DNA of 15,624 nucleotides from the NCBI GenBank assembly GCA_964629975.1, contig CAZVUN010000067.1:1-15624 (forward strand), written 5' to 3'. Below, one piece after another: positions 1 through 12,489 of the stretch. The notes beneath the pieces are model-generated. The model did not search any database. It was not told the DNA's origin and saw only the letters and a list, made by a program, of their open reading frames with translations. This stretch comes from G020354085 sp964629975 (GTDB taxonomy: Bacteria > Pseudomonadota > Gammaproteobacteria > Acidiferrobacterales > Sulfurifustaceae). Within the stretch, counting starts at the first letter, position 1, and the number at the start of each line of letters is the position of its first letter. The position numbers and the translations under genes were made by a program.

Positions 1-317
1 CGGCTGCCCGGCGCGGGCGGTTTGCTGGCGCGCAGCCGTGCGCGCACGCGCGCCCCCGCGAGCAAGCGCTCGACGAGCAGCTCGACCCGGCCGCCGCTGT
101 CCTTGGTGCCGAACAGGCGTGCCGGGATGACGCGCGTGTCGTTGAACACCAACAGATCGTCGGGCCGCAGCAGATCGGGCAGATCGGTGAAGGCCAGATC
201 GCAGCACGCGCCGCTCGCACCGTCGAGCGCCAGCAGCCGGCTGGCGGAGCGCGGCTGGGCGGGCTGCTGCGCGATCAGTTCCGGGGGGAGCGAATAGGCG
301 AATTGGCCGCGGCGCAT
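1..317 (-). CDS. queA: S-adenosylmethionine:tRNA ribosyltransferase-isomerase, N-terminal part (partial at window edge)
   Basis: QueA transfers and isomerises the ribosyl part of S-adenosylmethionine onto preQ1 at the wobble position of tRNAs, giving epoxyqueuosine; it is a cytoplasmic tRNA-modifying enzyme. About 105 residues are visible, from the ATG at 317 to the window edge. The N-terminus MRRGQFAYSLPPELIAQQP, the block LLVFNDTRVIPARLFG (about residues 53-68) and the following GGRVELLVERLL are characteristic of the family. The length seen is roughly the first third of a normal QueA (about 340-350 aa), so the gene continues to the left. The ATG is chosen because the family typically starts about here. 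It is divergent from the glucan phosphorylase gene, with about 100 bases between the two starts. The functional assignment is firm; only the truncation is imposed by the window. Confidence 0.93.
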   Translation of the reverse strand, partial: MRRGQFAYSLPPELIAQQPAQPRSASRLLALDGASGACCDLAFTDLPDLLRPDDLLVFNDTRVIPARLFGTKDSGGRVELLVERLLAGARVRARLRASKPPAPGS

Positions 318-418
318 AGGACGGAGGCGCTCAACACGATACTATATTAACTGCAACCGACGTCGCGCTTGATCCAGCTAATGGACAGTCCGCGCCAATC
401 TTGCTATCTGAGGTCCCC
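318..418. promoter_or_regulatory. Divergent promoter region between queA and glgP
   Basis: This is the only space between two divergent starts (queA at 317, glgP at 419), so both promoters are expected here. It contains an AT-rich island (about 338-357, containing ATACTATATTAA) that stands out from the GC-rich surroundings. On the minus strand this reads TATAGT, a good -10 match for queA, but I found no convincing -35 at the right spacing. On the plus strand no hexamer pair is convincing. A GAGG Shine-Dalgarno-like motif (410-413) lies 5 bases before the glgP ATG. The call rests on position and base composition. Confidence 0.4.
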
Positions 419-2980
419 ATGAGCGGCACCCGTTACGTTCTCGAGGTTCAGCCTCGCATCCCGGCGCGCCTGGAGCGCCTGAACGAGCTTGCCAACGATC
501 TGTTCTACAGCTGGGACCGGCAGGTGCGCGGCCTGTTCTTCCGCCTCGACCGCAAGCTGTGGGAAGTGGTCGGCCACAACCCCAAGGTGTTCCTGCGGCG
601 CGTGGCGCAGCAGCGCCTGGAGGAAGCGGCCGAGGACCGCGTGTTCATGGAGGAATACAGCCGGGTCCTCTCGGCCTACGACACCTACCACAAGACGCGC
701 ATCCGCTCCGGCGTCGAGCGGCTGCTCGACCCGGAGCAGGACCTGGTCGCCTACTTCTGCGCCGAGTTCGGTTTCCACGAATCCGTGCAGCTCTACTCCG
801 GCGGCCTCGGCATCCTGGCGGGCGATCATTGCAAGGCGGCGAGCGACATCGGCCTGCCGTTCGTGGCGGTCGGCCTGCTGTACCGCCAGGGCTACTTCAC
901 GCAGACCATCGACGGCCAGGGCGTGCAGGTGGCGCACTATTCGCCCACCAACTTCGCCGACCTGCCGATCAGCCCGGCCACCGACCGCGAGGGGCGCGAG
1001 GTGCACGTGCACGTCGACCTGCCGGGACGGCGCGTCAACATCAAGGTGTGGCGGGCGCAGGCCGGGCGCATCACGCTCTACCTGCTCGACACCGACCTGC
1101 CGCAGAACAGCGAGGCCGACCGGCGCATCACCTACCAGCTCTACGGCGGCGACATTCACACCCGCATCCAGCAGTGGCTCGTGCTGGGCCTCGGCGGGGT
1201 GCGGGCGCTGCGCGCCATCGGCCTCACGCCCACGGTGTGGCACATCAACGAAGGCCACGCGGCGTTCTCGATCCTCGAGCGCTGCCGCGAGATGACGCAC
1301 GAGGGGCTCGACTTCGACGCCGCACTCGAGGCGGTCGCGGCCAACACCGTGTTCACCACGCACACGCCGGTGCCGGCCGGGCACGACATCTTCGATCACG
1401 GCCTGATGCGCACCTATTTCGCCGAGTACACCCACGAGGTCGGCGTGCCGATGGAGCACTTCCTGCTGCTCGGCTCCACGCCCACCAATCAGGGCGGCTT
1501 CAACCAGACCGCGCTCGCGATGCGCGGCTCGCGCTTTCGCAACGGCGTCTCGCGCATCCACGGCGGGGTGGCCTCGCGCATGTCGGCGTACGTGTGGCCG
1601 CAGGTCCCGGTGGAGGAGAATCCGGTCGGCTACGTCACCAACGGCGTGCACGTGCCGAGCTTCCTGGCGCGCGAATGGGCCAACCTGTTCGACATGCGCT
1701 TCGGCGGCGGCTGGCGCAACGAGCTGCTCAACGCCGAGTACTGGGAGCAGCAGGTCGACCTCATTCCCGACCACAGCTTCTGGAGCCTGCGCCAGTCGCT
1801 GAAGAGCGAGATGCTGGCCGAGGTGCAGCGCCGCGCCATCCGCCAGCACCGGCGCAACGGGGCGAGCGAGGCGCTGATCGAGCGCCTGACCGCGCACCTC
1901 ACCCCGCAGGAGACCGACGTCCTCACCATCGGCTTCGCGCGCCGCTTCGCCACCTACAAGCGCGCCACCCTGCTGTTCGCCGATCCGGAGCGCCTGGCGC
2001 GCCTGCTGAACGACCCGCAGCGGCCCTGCGTGCTCATCTTCGCCGGCAAGGCGCACCCGCACGACCTGCCGGCGCAGCAGTTCATCAAGATCATCCACGA
2101 CTACTCGCGCCGCCCGGAATTCGAGGGGCGCATCATCCTGCTCGAAGGCTATGACCTCGCGATCGCGCGCAAGCTCGTGACCGGTGTCGACGTGTGGCTC
2201 AACACCCCGGAGTATCCGCACGAGGCGAGCGGCACCTCCGGCGAGAAGGCCGGCATCAACGGGGTGATCAACCTGTCGGTGCTCGACGGCTGGTGGGCCG
2301 AGGGCTACAACGGCGAGAACGGCTGGGCCATCACGCCGCACGGCCCGCAGTACGACGCCGGCTACCGCGACCGCGAGGAGGCCGAGGAGCTGCTCGACAT
2401 CCTGGAGAAGCAGGTCATCCCGCTCTACTACCAGCGCAACGGCTACGGCTACTCCGAGGGCTGGGTGCAGAAGTCCAAGGCCTCGATGAAGTCGCTCATG
2501 CCGCGCTTCAACGCGCAGCGCATGGTCATGGATTACGTGCGCCTCTACTACACCGCCGCGCGCAAGCAGCGCCTGGTCATGGCCGGCAACCAGTACGCGC
2601 GCGCCAAGGAAGTCGCCGCCTGGCGGCGCAAGCTCGACCAGGTCTGGCCGCACGTGCGGCTGCGCCGTCTCGACAACCCACCGGTGGAAATCCACTCTGG
2701 CGAGATCGTGCAGATCCGCGTAGCCGCGCAGCTCAACGGCCTCAACGCCGATGACGTGTTGATCGAGTGCCTGATCGGGCGCGAGACGCGCGAGGCCGAG
2801 CTCGACGTGCGCGAGACGCAGGTGTTCACCCCGGGCGAGCGCACCGCCGACGGCGAGATCGTCTTTCACCTCGATCTCAACCCGCGCCTGCCGGGGCTGC
2901 AGTACTACAAGATCCGCATGATCCCGTTCCATCCGGCGCTCGCGCACCGCTTCGAGACCGGCTACATGGTGTGGCTGTAG
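419..2980 (+). CDS. glgP: Alpha-glucan phosphorylase, DUF3417-containing (GT35) type
   Basis: The enzyme cleaves alpha-1,4-glucan (glycogen or maltodextrin) with phosphate, releasing glucose-1-phosphate; it is cytoplasmic and PLP-dependent. The protein has about 853 residues, as expected for the short phosphorylase class common in archaea, thermophiles and many proteobacteria. The N-terminal DUF3417 region (about residues 5-110) has the typical LANDLFYSWD and LWEVVGHNP blocks. The phosphorylase core shows GGLGILAGDHCKAASD, VWHINEGHAAF, TTHTPVPAGHD and YVTNGVHVPSF. The PLP motif EASGTSGEKAGING carries the cofactor lysine at about residue 610. It is followed by LSVLDGWWAEGYNGENGWAI, which is diagnostic for this class. 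I prefer the ATG at 419 (GAGG five bases upstream) over the TTG at 401. The gene is convergent with malQ, with 62 bases between the stops and no obvious terminator hairpin. Activity on glycogen versus maltodextrin cannot be told from sequence. Confidence 0.95.
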   Translation: MSGTRYVLEVQPRIPARLERLNELANDLFYSWDRQVRGLFFRLDRKLWEVVGHNPKVFLRRVAQQRLEEAAEDRVFMEEYSRVLSAYDTYHKTRIRSGVERLLDPEQDLVAYFCAEFGFHESVQLYSGGLGILAGDHCKAASDIGLPFVAVGLLYRQGYFTQTIDGQGVQVAHYSPTNFADLPISPATDREGREVHVHVDLPGRRVNIKVWRAQAGRITLYLLDTDLPQNSEADRRITYQLYGGDIHTRIQQWLVLGLGGVRALRAIGLTPTVWHINEGHAAFSILERCREMTHEGLDFDAALEAVAANTVFTTHTPVPAGHDIFDHGLMRTYFAEYTHEVGVPMEHFLLLGSTPTNQGGFNQTALAMRGSRFRNGVSRIHGGVASRMSAYVWPQVPVEENPVGYVTNGVHVPSFLAREWANLFDMRFGGGWRNELLNAEYWEQQVDLIPDHSFWSLRQSLKSEMLAEVQRRAIRQHRRNGASEALIERLTAHLTPQETDVLTIGFARRFATYKRATLLFADPERLARLLNDPQRPCVLIFAGKAHPHDLPAQQFIKIIHDYSRRPEFEGRIILLEGYDLAIARKLVTGVDVWLNTPEYPHEASGTSGEKAGINGVINLSVLDGWWAEGYNGENGWAITPHGPQYDAGYRDREEAEELLDILEKQVIPLYYQRNGYGYSEGWVQKSKASMKSLMPRFNAQRMVMDYVRLYYTAARKQRLVMAGNQYARAKEVAAWRRKLDQVWPHVRLRRLDNPPVEIHSGEIVQIRVAAQLNGLNADDVLIECLIGRETREAELDVRETQVFTPGERTADGEIVFHLDLNPRLPGLQYYKIRMIPFHPALAHRFETGYMVWL

Positions 2981-3042
2981 GGGGGTGGCGGGTCGACGAC
3001 CTCGATGACCTCAATCCGGCCAGAACAAGCGCGCACCGCGGC

Positions 3043-4503
<1,461 letters not shown>

Positions 4504-4539
4504 GTCGTGCGCTCCCTGGGCACAGCCTTCCTTTCTTGA

Positions 4540-4557
4540 TGCCGCGGCCCCGCGGCA
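4540..4557. repeat. Short GC-rich inverted repeat between the GH57 gene and malQ
   Basis: TGCCGCGG-CC-CCGCGGCA is a perfect inverted repeat with 8-base arms and a 2-base centre. It lies in the 65-base gap between the GH57 stop and the malQ GTG. No T-run follows it on either strand, so it is not an intrinsic terminator. A role in mRNA stability or processing within the operon is possible, but chance is also plausible in such GC-rich DNA. Confidence 0.4.
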
Positions 4558-4568
4558 GTTGCGCGGCG

Positions 4569-6275
4569 TCAGCGCGCTGGTTCGACGCCCGGCCGCATCA
4601 CCCCGCCGCGTGCTGGCGCCCCGCCGCCGCGCGTGAAGACCTGGGTCAGGTACTCGGGCGGTTCCAGACCGAGCAGCTGATACAGATTGGTCAGGTGCTG
4701 GCGGTACAGCCGCTCGAAGTCCGCCACCGTGCCGGCCGGGTTCTGGTCGCCGAACCACCAGAACCAGTCGGACCCCTCGCACACGGCGAGCTGGCGCTCG
4801 GCGGCCTCGCGCTGCTCTCCCGGCAGCGTGGGCGCCACCCGATCGAAGGCGCGCTTGGCCTCGCCGAGCATGTCCCAGCCGCGATTCTTGCCGGGATCCC
4901 CGATCCACGTGGAGAAGGTGCCGTACACCCAGCTGCCGGCCGCGAGCGTGCGCAGGCGCTTGGCGGCGTGCGTCTCGAGATAGTCGCTGAAGGTCGTGAG
5001 CGTGATGCGCGGGTGCTCGGCCAGGCGCCGATACAGGGCGCTCAGGAAGTAGTAGCCGTTCTCCGGGTAGTACTCCCAGGCATTCTCGCCGTCGAGGATG
5101 ATCGACACGATGCGGTCGGGGTGGCCGCGGCAGCTGTCGGCGATGCGCTCGAGCTCGTGCACCAGGTTGGCGACCGCGTCGTCGGCGTGCCAGTTCGCAT
5201 ACACGAAACCGATGCGGTCGGACAGCTCGTCATCGCGGAAGAAGCAGGTGAGCCCGCCGTCCCCGACCGCGTACGGTCGGTACAGCCAGGCCTCCTTCAT
5301 CGCGTGCGGCGCATGCCCGGACTTGGCGAGACTGTGGCGCAGCACGCCCTCGCCGCTTGCGGCCCACACGAACCCGGCACGCCCGAGCGCGGCCAGCGCC
5401 GGGGTGCTGACCGAGCCTTCCGCCGGCCAGCAGCCGGTCGGCTTGAAACCGAAGTGTCGCTCGAAGGTCGCGATGCCCTCGCGGATATGCCAGCGCGCGC
5501 GCTCTTCACCCTGCGGGTAGCGTTCGAGCAGCGGCAGTTGTACGTCCGGCATGGCGTCGCGCGCGCTGTTGAAGTCGAGCAGCAGCGGCAGGATGGGGTG
5601 CGCGTACGGCGTCACCGACAGCTCTATCTGGCCGGCCTGGGCGAGGCGCTGGTAGCGCCCGAGCACGCCGGCGAGCAGCTCGCCGATCACCGCCAGCAGC
5701 TCGCGCCGCTCGTGCAGCGTGAACTGCGTGCCCTTGGCCATGAGGCGCTGCACGCGCGCATCGCTGCGCCGCACGGTCTCGCCCATCCAGGCCAGGTGGT
5801 ACCACATGATCAGATCGGCGATGAATTGATCGCCCACGTACGGCATCACGTCCGGGTGCCCCGCCACCCAGCGCGCCATCTCCGCCAGGCGCTTGTAGGC
5901 GGGAAACCGGTTGATCAGCCGCTCCTCGTTGGCGCGCAGGCAGGCGTTGATGAGCGCGAGCCGCTGCTCGGGCTCGGCCGGCTGCGCCGCACGCGCCAGT
6001 GCCGCCAGCAGCGGGTCGCGGATCGCGCTGCTGTCGCCCAAGAAACCGTGCACCTGGCGCGCGTAGTCCACGATCTGCTCGAGCAGCAGCGGTGCGAAGT
6101 TGACCACCGCGCGCGCCTGCGGCACCGCCTCGAGGTGCGCGGCCATGTCGACGTAGTCCTTGATCGCGTGCAGGTAGGTCCACGGCAGCGCGTACTCGTT
6201 GCTCACGAGATCGCGGTACTGCGGCTGGTGCATGTGCCACATCAGCACCACGTTGAGCCGATCGCTACCGGACAT
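4569..6275 (-). CDS. Glycoside hydrolase family 57 protein (COG1449-like alpha-amylase / amylopullulanase group)
   Basis: This 568-aa protein is probably a cytoplasmic retaining alpha-glucan hydrolase or transferase. The N-terminus LNVVLMWHMHQPQYRD (about residues 7-22) is the GH57 region 1 with its HQP. GCWPAEGSVS is region 2. WAASGEGVL carries the probable nucleophile Glu309 (region 3). IILDGENAWEYYPENG carries the probable acid/base Asp395 (region 4). The C-terminal third (WIGDPGKNRGW and EGSDWFWWFGDQ) is the helical domain typical of the COG1449 group, not of the GH57 branching enzymes. No signal peptide is seen, so it acts inside the cell. Its ATG overlaps the end of glgC by 11 bases, which suggests translational coupling, and malQ follows. 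The exact reaction (amylase, amylopullulanase or transferase) cannot be decided. With no GlgX nearby, it could supply debranching. Confidence 0.88.
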   Translation of the reverse strand: MSGSDRLNVVLMWHMHQPQYRDLVSNEYALPWTYLHAIKDYVDMAAHLEAVPQARAVVNFAPLLLEQIVDYARQVHGFLGDSSAIRDPLLAALARAAQPAEPEQRLALINACLRANEERLINRFPAYKRLAEMARWVAGHPDVMPYVGDQFIADLIMWYHLAWMGETVRRSDARVQRLMAKGTQFTLHERRELLAVIGELLAGVLGRYQRLAQAGQIELSVTPYAHPILPLLLDFNSARDAMPDVQLPLLERYPQGEERARWHIREGIATFERHFGFKPTGCWPAEGSVSTPALAALGRAGFVWAASGEGVLRHSLAKSGHAPHAMKEAWLYRPYAVGDGGLTCFFRDDELSDRIGFVYANWHADDAVANLVHELERIADSCRGHPDRIVSIILDGENAWEYYPENGYYFLSALYRRLAEHPRITLTTFSDYLETHAAKRLRTLAAGSWVYGTFSTWIGDPGKNRGWDMLGEAKRAFDRVAPTLPGEQREAAERQLAVCEGSDWFWWFGDQNPAGTVADFERLYRQHLTNLYQLLGLEPPEYLTQVFTRGGGAPARGGVMRPGVEPAR

Positions 6276-7533
6276 AGTGCAGTTCCTGTCCCAGCATCTC
6301 CGGTGTCACCAGCACCACGCCCCGGGGCGTGACGTAGAAGCGCCTGGCGTCGGCCTCGGGGTCCTCGCCGATGACCGTGCCCTCGGGAATGACGCAGCCG
6401 CGCTCCATCACCACCTTGCGCAAACGGCAGTGCCGGCCGATGTCGACGTCCGGCAGGATCACCGAATCCTCGATGCGGCAGAACGAATTGACGCGCACGT
6501 TGGAGAACAGCAGCGAGTGCCGCACCAGGGAGCCGGAGATGATGCACCCGCCCGAGACCATCGAATCGACCGCCATGCCGCGCCGGTCCTCGTCGTCGAA
6601 CACGAACTTGGCCGACGGCAGCTGCTCCTGGTAGGTCCAGATCGGCCAGCGCTTGTCGTACATGTTGAGCTCGGGCGTCACATCCACGAGCTCGATGTTG
6701 GCCTGCCAGTAGGCGTCGACCGTGCCGACGTCGCGCCAGTAACCCTGCTTGCCGGTCTCCGGATCGCGGAAGGAGTACGCCATGATGCGGTACGGCTTGA
6801 TGATCGCGGGGATGATGTCCTTGCCGAAGTCGTGCGAGGAGCCGCGCACGTCGGCATCCTTGATGAGCTGCTCGTAGAGAAACTGCGTGTTGAACACATA
6901 GATGCCCATCGAGGCGAGTGCCACGTCGCCCCGCCCCGGGATGGGCTGCGGGCTCTCGGGCTTCTCGTGGAAGGCGACGACCCGGCCTTCCGGGTTGGTG
7001 CTCATGACACCGAAGCCCTTGGCGGTCTCGAGATCGACCTCGATGCAGCCCACGGTCATGTCGGCCTTGTGCTCGACGTGATAGGCGAGCATCGGGCCGT
7101 AGTCCATCTTGTAGATGTGGTCGCCCGCCAGGATCAGCACGTACTGCGGATCGTGATTGCGGATGATGTCGAGATTCTGGTAGACCGCATCGGCCGTGCC
7201 GAGGTACCACGAGGTCTCGATGCGCTGCTGCGCGGGCAGCAACTCGACGAACTCGCCGAACTCCCCGCGCAGGAATCCCCAGCCCTTCTGCACGTGCTGG
7301 ATGAGCGAATGCGCCTTGTACTGTGTCAGCACCCCGACGCGGCGGATGCCGGAGTTGATGCAATTGGACAACGGAAAGTCGATGATGCGGAACTTGCCGC
7401 CGAACGGTACCGCCGGCTTGGCGCGCCACAGCGTGAGATGCTTGAGGCGCGAGCCGCGCCCCCCGGCGAGAATGAGCGCGAGCGTATCGCGCGTCAGACG
7501 GCTGACGAAACGGGTCGACTGAACCGCTTTCAT
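6265..7533 (-). CDS. glgC: Glucose-1-phosphate adenylyltransferase (ADP-glucose pyrophosphorylase)
   Basis: GlgC makes ADP-glucose and pyrophosphate from glucose-1-phosphate and ATP, the committed and normally allosterically controlled step of glycogen synthesis. The protein has 422 aa, close to the E. coli enzyme (431 aa), and aligns along its whole length. Motifs: the nucleotide-binding LALILAGGRGSRL (residues 18-30), RAKPAVPFGGKFRIIDFPLSN, WYLGTADAVYQN, LAGDHIYKMDY, the sugar-phosphate lysine in EKP, GIYVFN, and a C-terminal left-handed beta-helix ending in EDARRFYVTPRGVVLVT. By manual alignment, the residue matching E. coli Lys39 (fructose-1,6-bisphosphate activator site) is Trp36. The ATG has AAGGGAGAG just upstream. 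It is the first gene of the minus-strand operon and is divergent from glgA. Confidence 0.96.
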   Translation of the reverse strand: MKAVQSTRFVSRLTRDTLALILAGGRGSRLKHLTLWRAKPAVPFGGKFRIIDFPLSNCINSGIRRVGVLTQYKAHSLIQHVQKGWGFLRGEFGEFVELLPAQQRIETSWYLGTADAVYQNLDIIRNHDPQYVLILAGDHIYKMDYGPMLAYHVEHKADMTVGCIEVDLETAKGFGVMSTNPEGRVVAFHEKPESPQPIPGRGDVALASMGIYVFNTQFLYEQLIKDADVRGSSHDFGKDIIPAIIKPYRIMAYSFRDPETGKQGYWRDVGTVDAYWQANIELVDVTPELNMYDKRWPIWTYQEQLPSAKFVFDDEDRRGMAVDSMVSGGCIISGSLVRHSLLFSNVRVNSFCRIEDSVILPDVDIGRHCRLRKVVMERGCVIPEGTVIGEDPEADARRFYVTPRGVVLVTPEMLGQELHYVR

Positions 7534-7588
7534 GGCGACTCTCCCTTGCGTGCAAACACGCGGCCTGCGCCTGATGCCGCTGCGCGCC

Positions 7589-7618
7589 ATTATCGGCGAT
7601 CTGGCCGGACTTTGTAAC
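7589..7618 (-). promoter_or_regulatory. Candidate sigma70-type promoter of the glgC operon
   Basis: On the minus strand GTTACA (7618-7613) and GATAAT (7594-7589) are separated by 18 bases and match the -35 and -10 consensus at four and five of six positions. Transcription would start near 7582, giving a leader of about 50 bases before the glgC ATG at 7533. This is prediction from hexamers only. Confidence 0.33.
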
Positions 7619-7650
7619 CGCCATGCAAACCGAGACACGCACAATTGTCC

Positions 7651-7664
7651 TTGATTAGAGTCAA
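7651..7664. promoter_or_regulatory. Near-consensus FNR/ANR-type box between glgC and glgA
   Basis: TTGATTAGAGTCAA matches the FNR-family consensus TTGAT-N4-ATCAA at nine of ten defined bases (G instead of A in the second half). It sits in the 210-base divergent region, about 80 bases upstream of the glgA ATG and about 120 bases upstream of the glgC ATG. It also lies upstream of the candidate glgC promoter. Such palindromes can arise by chance, but an exact copy upstream of the hpf cluster (12820-12833) makes it more credible. Confidence 0.4.
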
Positions 7665-7743
7665 TTTCCCTGTGCGTTGCGAACGCGACGCGCACACGTT
7701 GGGTGCTTGCCACGCGGCCGCGGGTCTCGGACACTAGTTGACG

Positions 7744-9192
<1,449 letters not shown>

Positions 9193-9199
9193 GGCGCCG

Positions 9200-10906
<1,707 letters not shown>

Positions 10907-12044
10907 TCATCCGCGCCGGGCGCAACATCTATCCGCACGAACTGGAAGAGGCGATCGGCAACATCCCCGGAATCCGCAAGGGCTGCAGCGCCGCGTTCGG
11001 CGCGCACGACGCCGCGAACGGCACGGAACGGCTGGTGGTGGTGGCCGAGACCTACGCAACCGACCACGCCACGCACGCGCGCCTGCGCGCCGAAATCCAG
11101 GCGGTCAGCCTGCGCCTGATCGGCGCCCCGCCGGACGACATCGTGCTCGCGCCGCCGCACACCGTGCTCAAGACCTCGAGCGGCAAGATCCGGCGCAGCG
11201 CCAACCGCGAACTGTACGAGCGCGGCGAGCTCGGGCGGCGGCACGTCGCGTGGCGCGCGTGGCTCGCGCTCGGCGCGCGCAGCATCGGACTGTCGTTGCG
11301 TCACTGGTTGCGCGCCCTCCGCGAGCGGCTGTACGCCGCGTACGCGTGGTGCGCCTTCGTGCTGGTGGGGCTGCCGACCTGGCTGCTGGTGATGGTGCTG
11401 CCGGGCCCGCGCTGGTGCCTGCCGCTCATTCGTCATGCGGCGCGGCTGGCCGCCGCCCTGTGCGCCATTCGCCTGCGCGTGCAGGGGCTCGAGCAGCTGC
11501 CACCCGGTCCGTGCGTGATGGTCGCGAACCACGCCAGCTACATCGACGGCATCGTGCTCACCGCCGCGCTGCCGGCCGACCACAGCTTCATCGCCAAGCG
11601 CGAGTTCACCCGCCAGTTCGTGGTCGGACGCTTCCTGCGCCAGATCGGGGCGGCGTTCGTCGAACGCTTCGACCCGCACCGCAGTCTCGACGACGCGCGT
11701 GCGCTCGGCGCCGCGGCGCGCGCCGGTCAGCGGCTCGTGTACTTTCCCGAGGGGACGTTCACCCCGGCGCCCGGCCTGCTGCCGTTTCGCATGGGGGCGT
11801 TCGTCGCCGCAGCCGAGGCCGGCGTGCCGGTGGTGCCGATCGCGCTGCGCGGCACGCGCCACATCCTGCGCGCCGAGCGCTGGTCGCCGCGCCGCGGGGC
11901 GGTCGATGTGGTGATTGACGCACCGTTGCAGCCGGCGGGCACCGGCTGGAACGAGGCGCTGCGCCTGCGCGATGCGGCGCGCGCGGCGATTCTCAGGGAG
12001 TGCGGCGAGCCGGATCTCGCCTTCGCGCCGCCCGGCGCGGCCGA

Positions 12045-12380
12045 TCAGCCGCGCGCGTGATTCTTGACCTCGCCGCGCTGGCGGCGCGCGAAGTCCTCGA
12101 GCTGGCGCACGATCGCGTCGAAGCCGTCACGAATCGCGACGTAGACGTCCTCGTCCTGGGCATGGTTGGCGACCAGCTCCGCACCGGGCACGGTCAAATC
12201 GATGCGCACGCGATGCAGCTTGCCCTGGTGCTTGTGACGTTGATCCATCTCCACCACCACGCGGCAGCCCATGATGCGGTCGTAGTAACGATTCAGCTTG
12301 TCGACCTTCTCGCGGATGCGCGCCTCGACCGCATCCGAGTGGGGCATGTCACGCATGGTGATTTGAAGCGGGATTTGCAT
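12045..12380 (-). CDS. hpf: Ribosome hibernation promoting factor / RaiA family protein
   Basis: A 111-aa short-type HPF/RaiA (S30AE fold) that binds the 30S decoding region in slow-growing or starved cells, blocking translation and protecting ribosomes. The start MQIPLQITMRDMP is followed by SDAVEARIREKVDKLNRYYD. VVVEMDQRHKHQGKLHRVRIDL and EDVYVAIRDGFDAIVRQLEDF cover the beta-alpha-beta-alpha pattern and its basic ribosome-facing surface. It lacks the C-terminal dimerisation domain of long HPF. The ATG has a strong AGGAGAG site 5 bases upstream. It lies 109 bases downstream of the 73-aa gene on the same strand and may share its FNR-box promoter. Whether it acts like HPF or like RaiA (YfiA) cannot be told by eye. 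Confidence 0.87.
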   Translation of the reverse strand: MQIPLQITMRDMPHSDAVEARIREKVDKLNRYYDRIMGCRVVVEMDQRHKHQGKLHRVRIDLTVPGAELVANHAQDEDVYVAIRDGFDAIVRQLEDFARRQRGEVKNHARG

Positions 12381-12450
12381 GGAGTCTCTCCTCTGGGGAC
12401 GGCTGTGTTTTTCGTGTCGTGCGGCACCATTGTGCCACGCCCCGCGCCGA

Positions 12451-12467
12451 CCTGGCCATCGGCCAGG
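12451..12467 (-). repeat. Perfect short hairpin between the 73-aa gene and hpf
   Basis: CCTGGCC-ATC-GGCCAGG is a perfect inverted repeat, 7-base arms with a 3-base loop. It is 23 bases after the stop of the 73-aa gene and 70 bases before the hpf ATG. No T-run follows on the minus strand, so it is at best a weak, U-less attenuator or an RNA-stability element. A second small inverted repeat (GGCAC-CATT-GTGCC, 12423-12436) lies between it and hpf. Confidence 0.4.
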
Positions 12468-12489
12468 ATCGGGGGGCGGCCCGCAAGGC

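Noticed and set aside
404..2947. An 847-codon open frame antisense to glgP
   Set aside because: It is a shadow of strong GC3 codon bias in glgP: Val/Ala/Arg/Asp/His-rich with no recognisable domain, while the sense frame has every phosphorylase motif.
2981..3042. Possible bidirectional terminator between glgP and malQ
   Set aside because: The only symmetry (GGTCGACGACC and nearby repeats) has no usable loop and no T-run.
4504..4908. Upstream extension of the malQ frame to 4908
   Set aside because: The extension overlaps the GH57 gene in another frame and has no family similarity; GTG at 4503 has a good Shine-Dalgarno and gives normal MalQ length.
12423..12440. Possible sigma54 (-24/-12) promoter before hpf: TGGCAC...TGCC on the minus strand
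   Set aside because: The GG to GC spacing is off and the TTGC element is absent; the sequence is better explained as a small inverted repeat.
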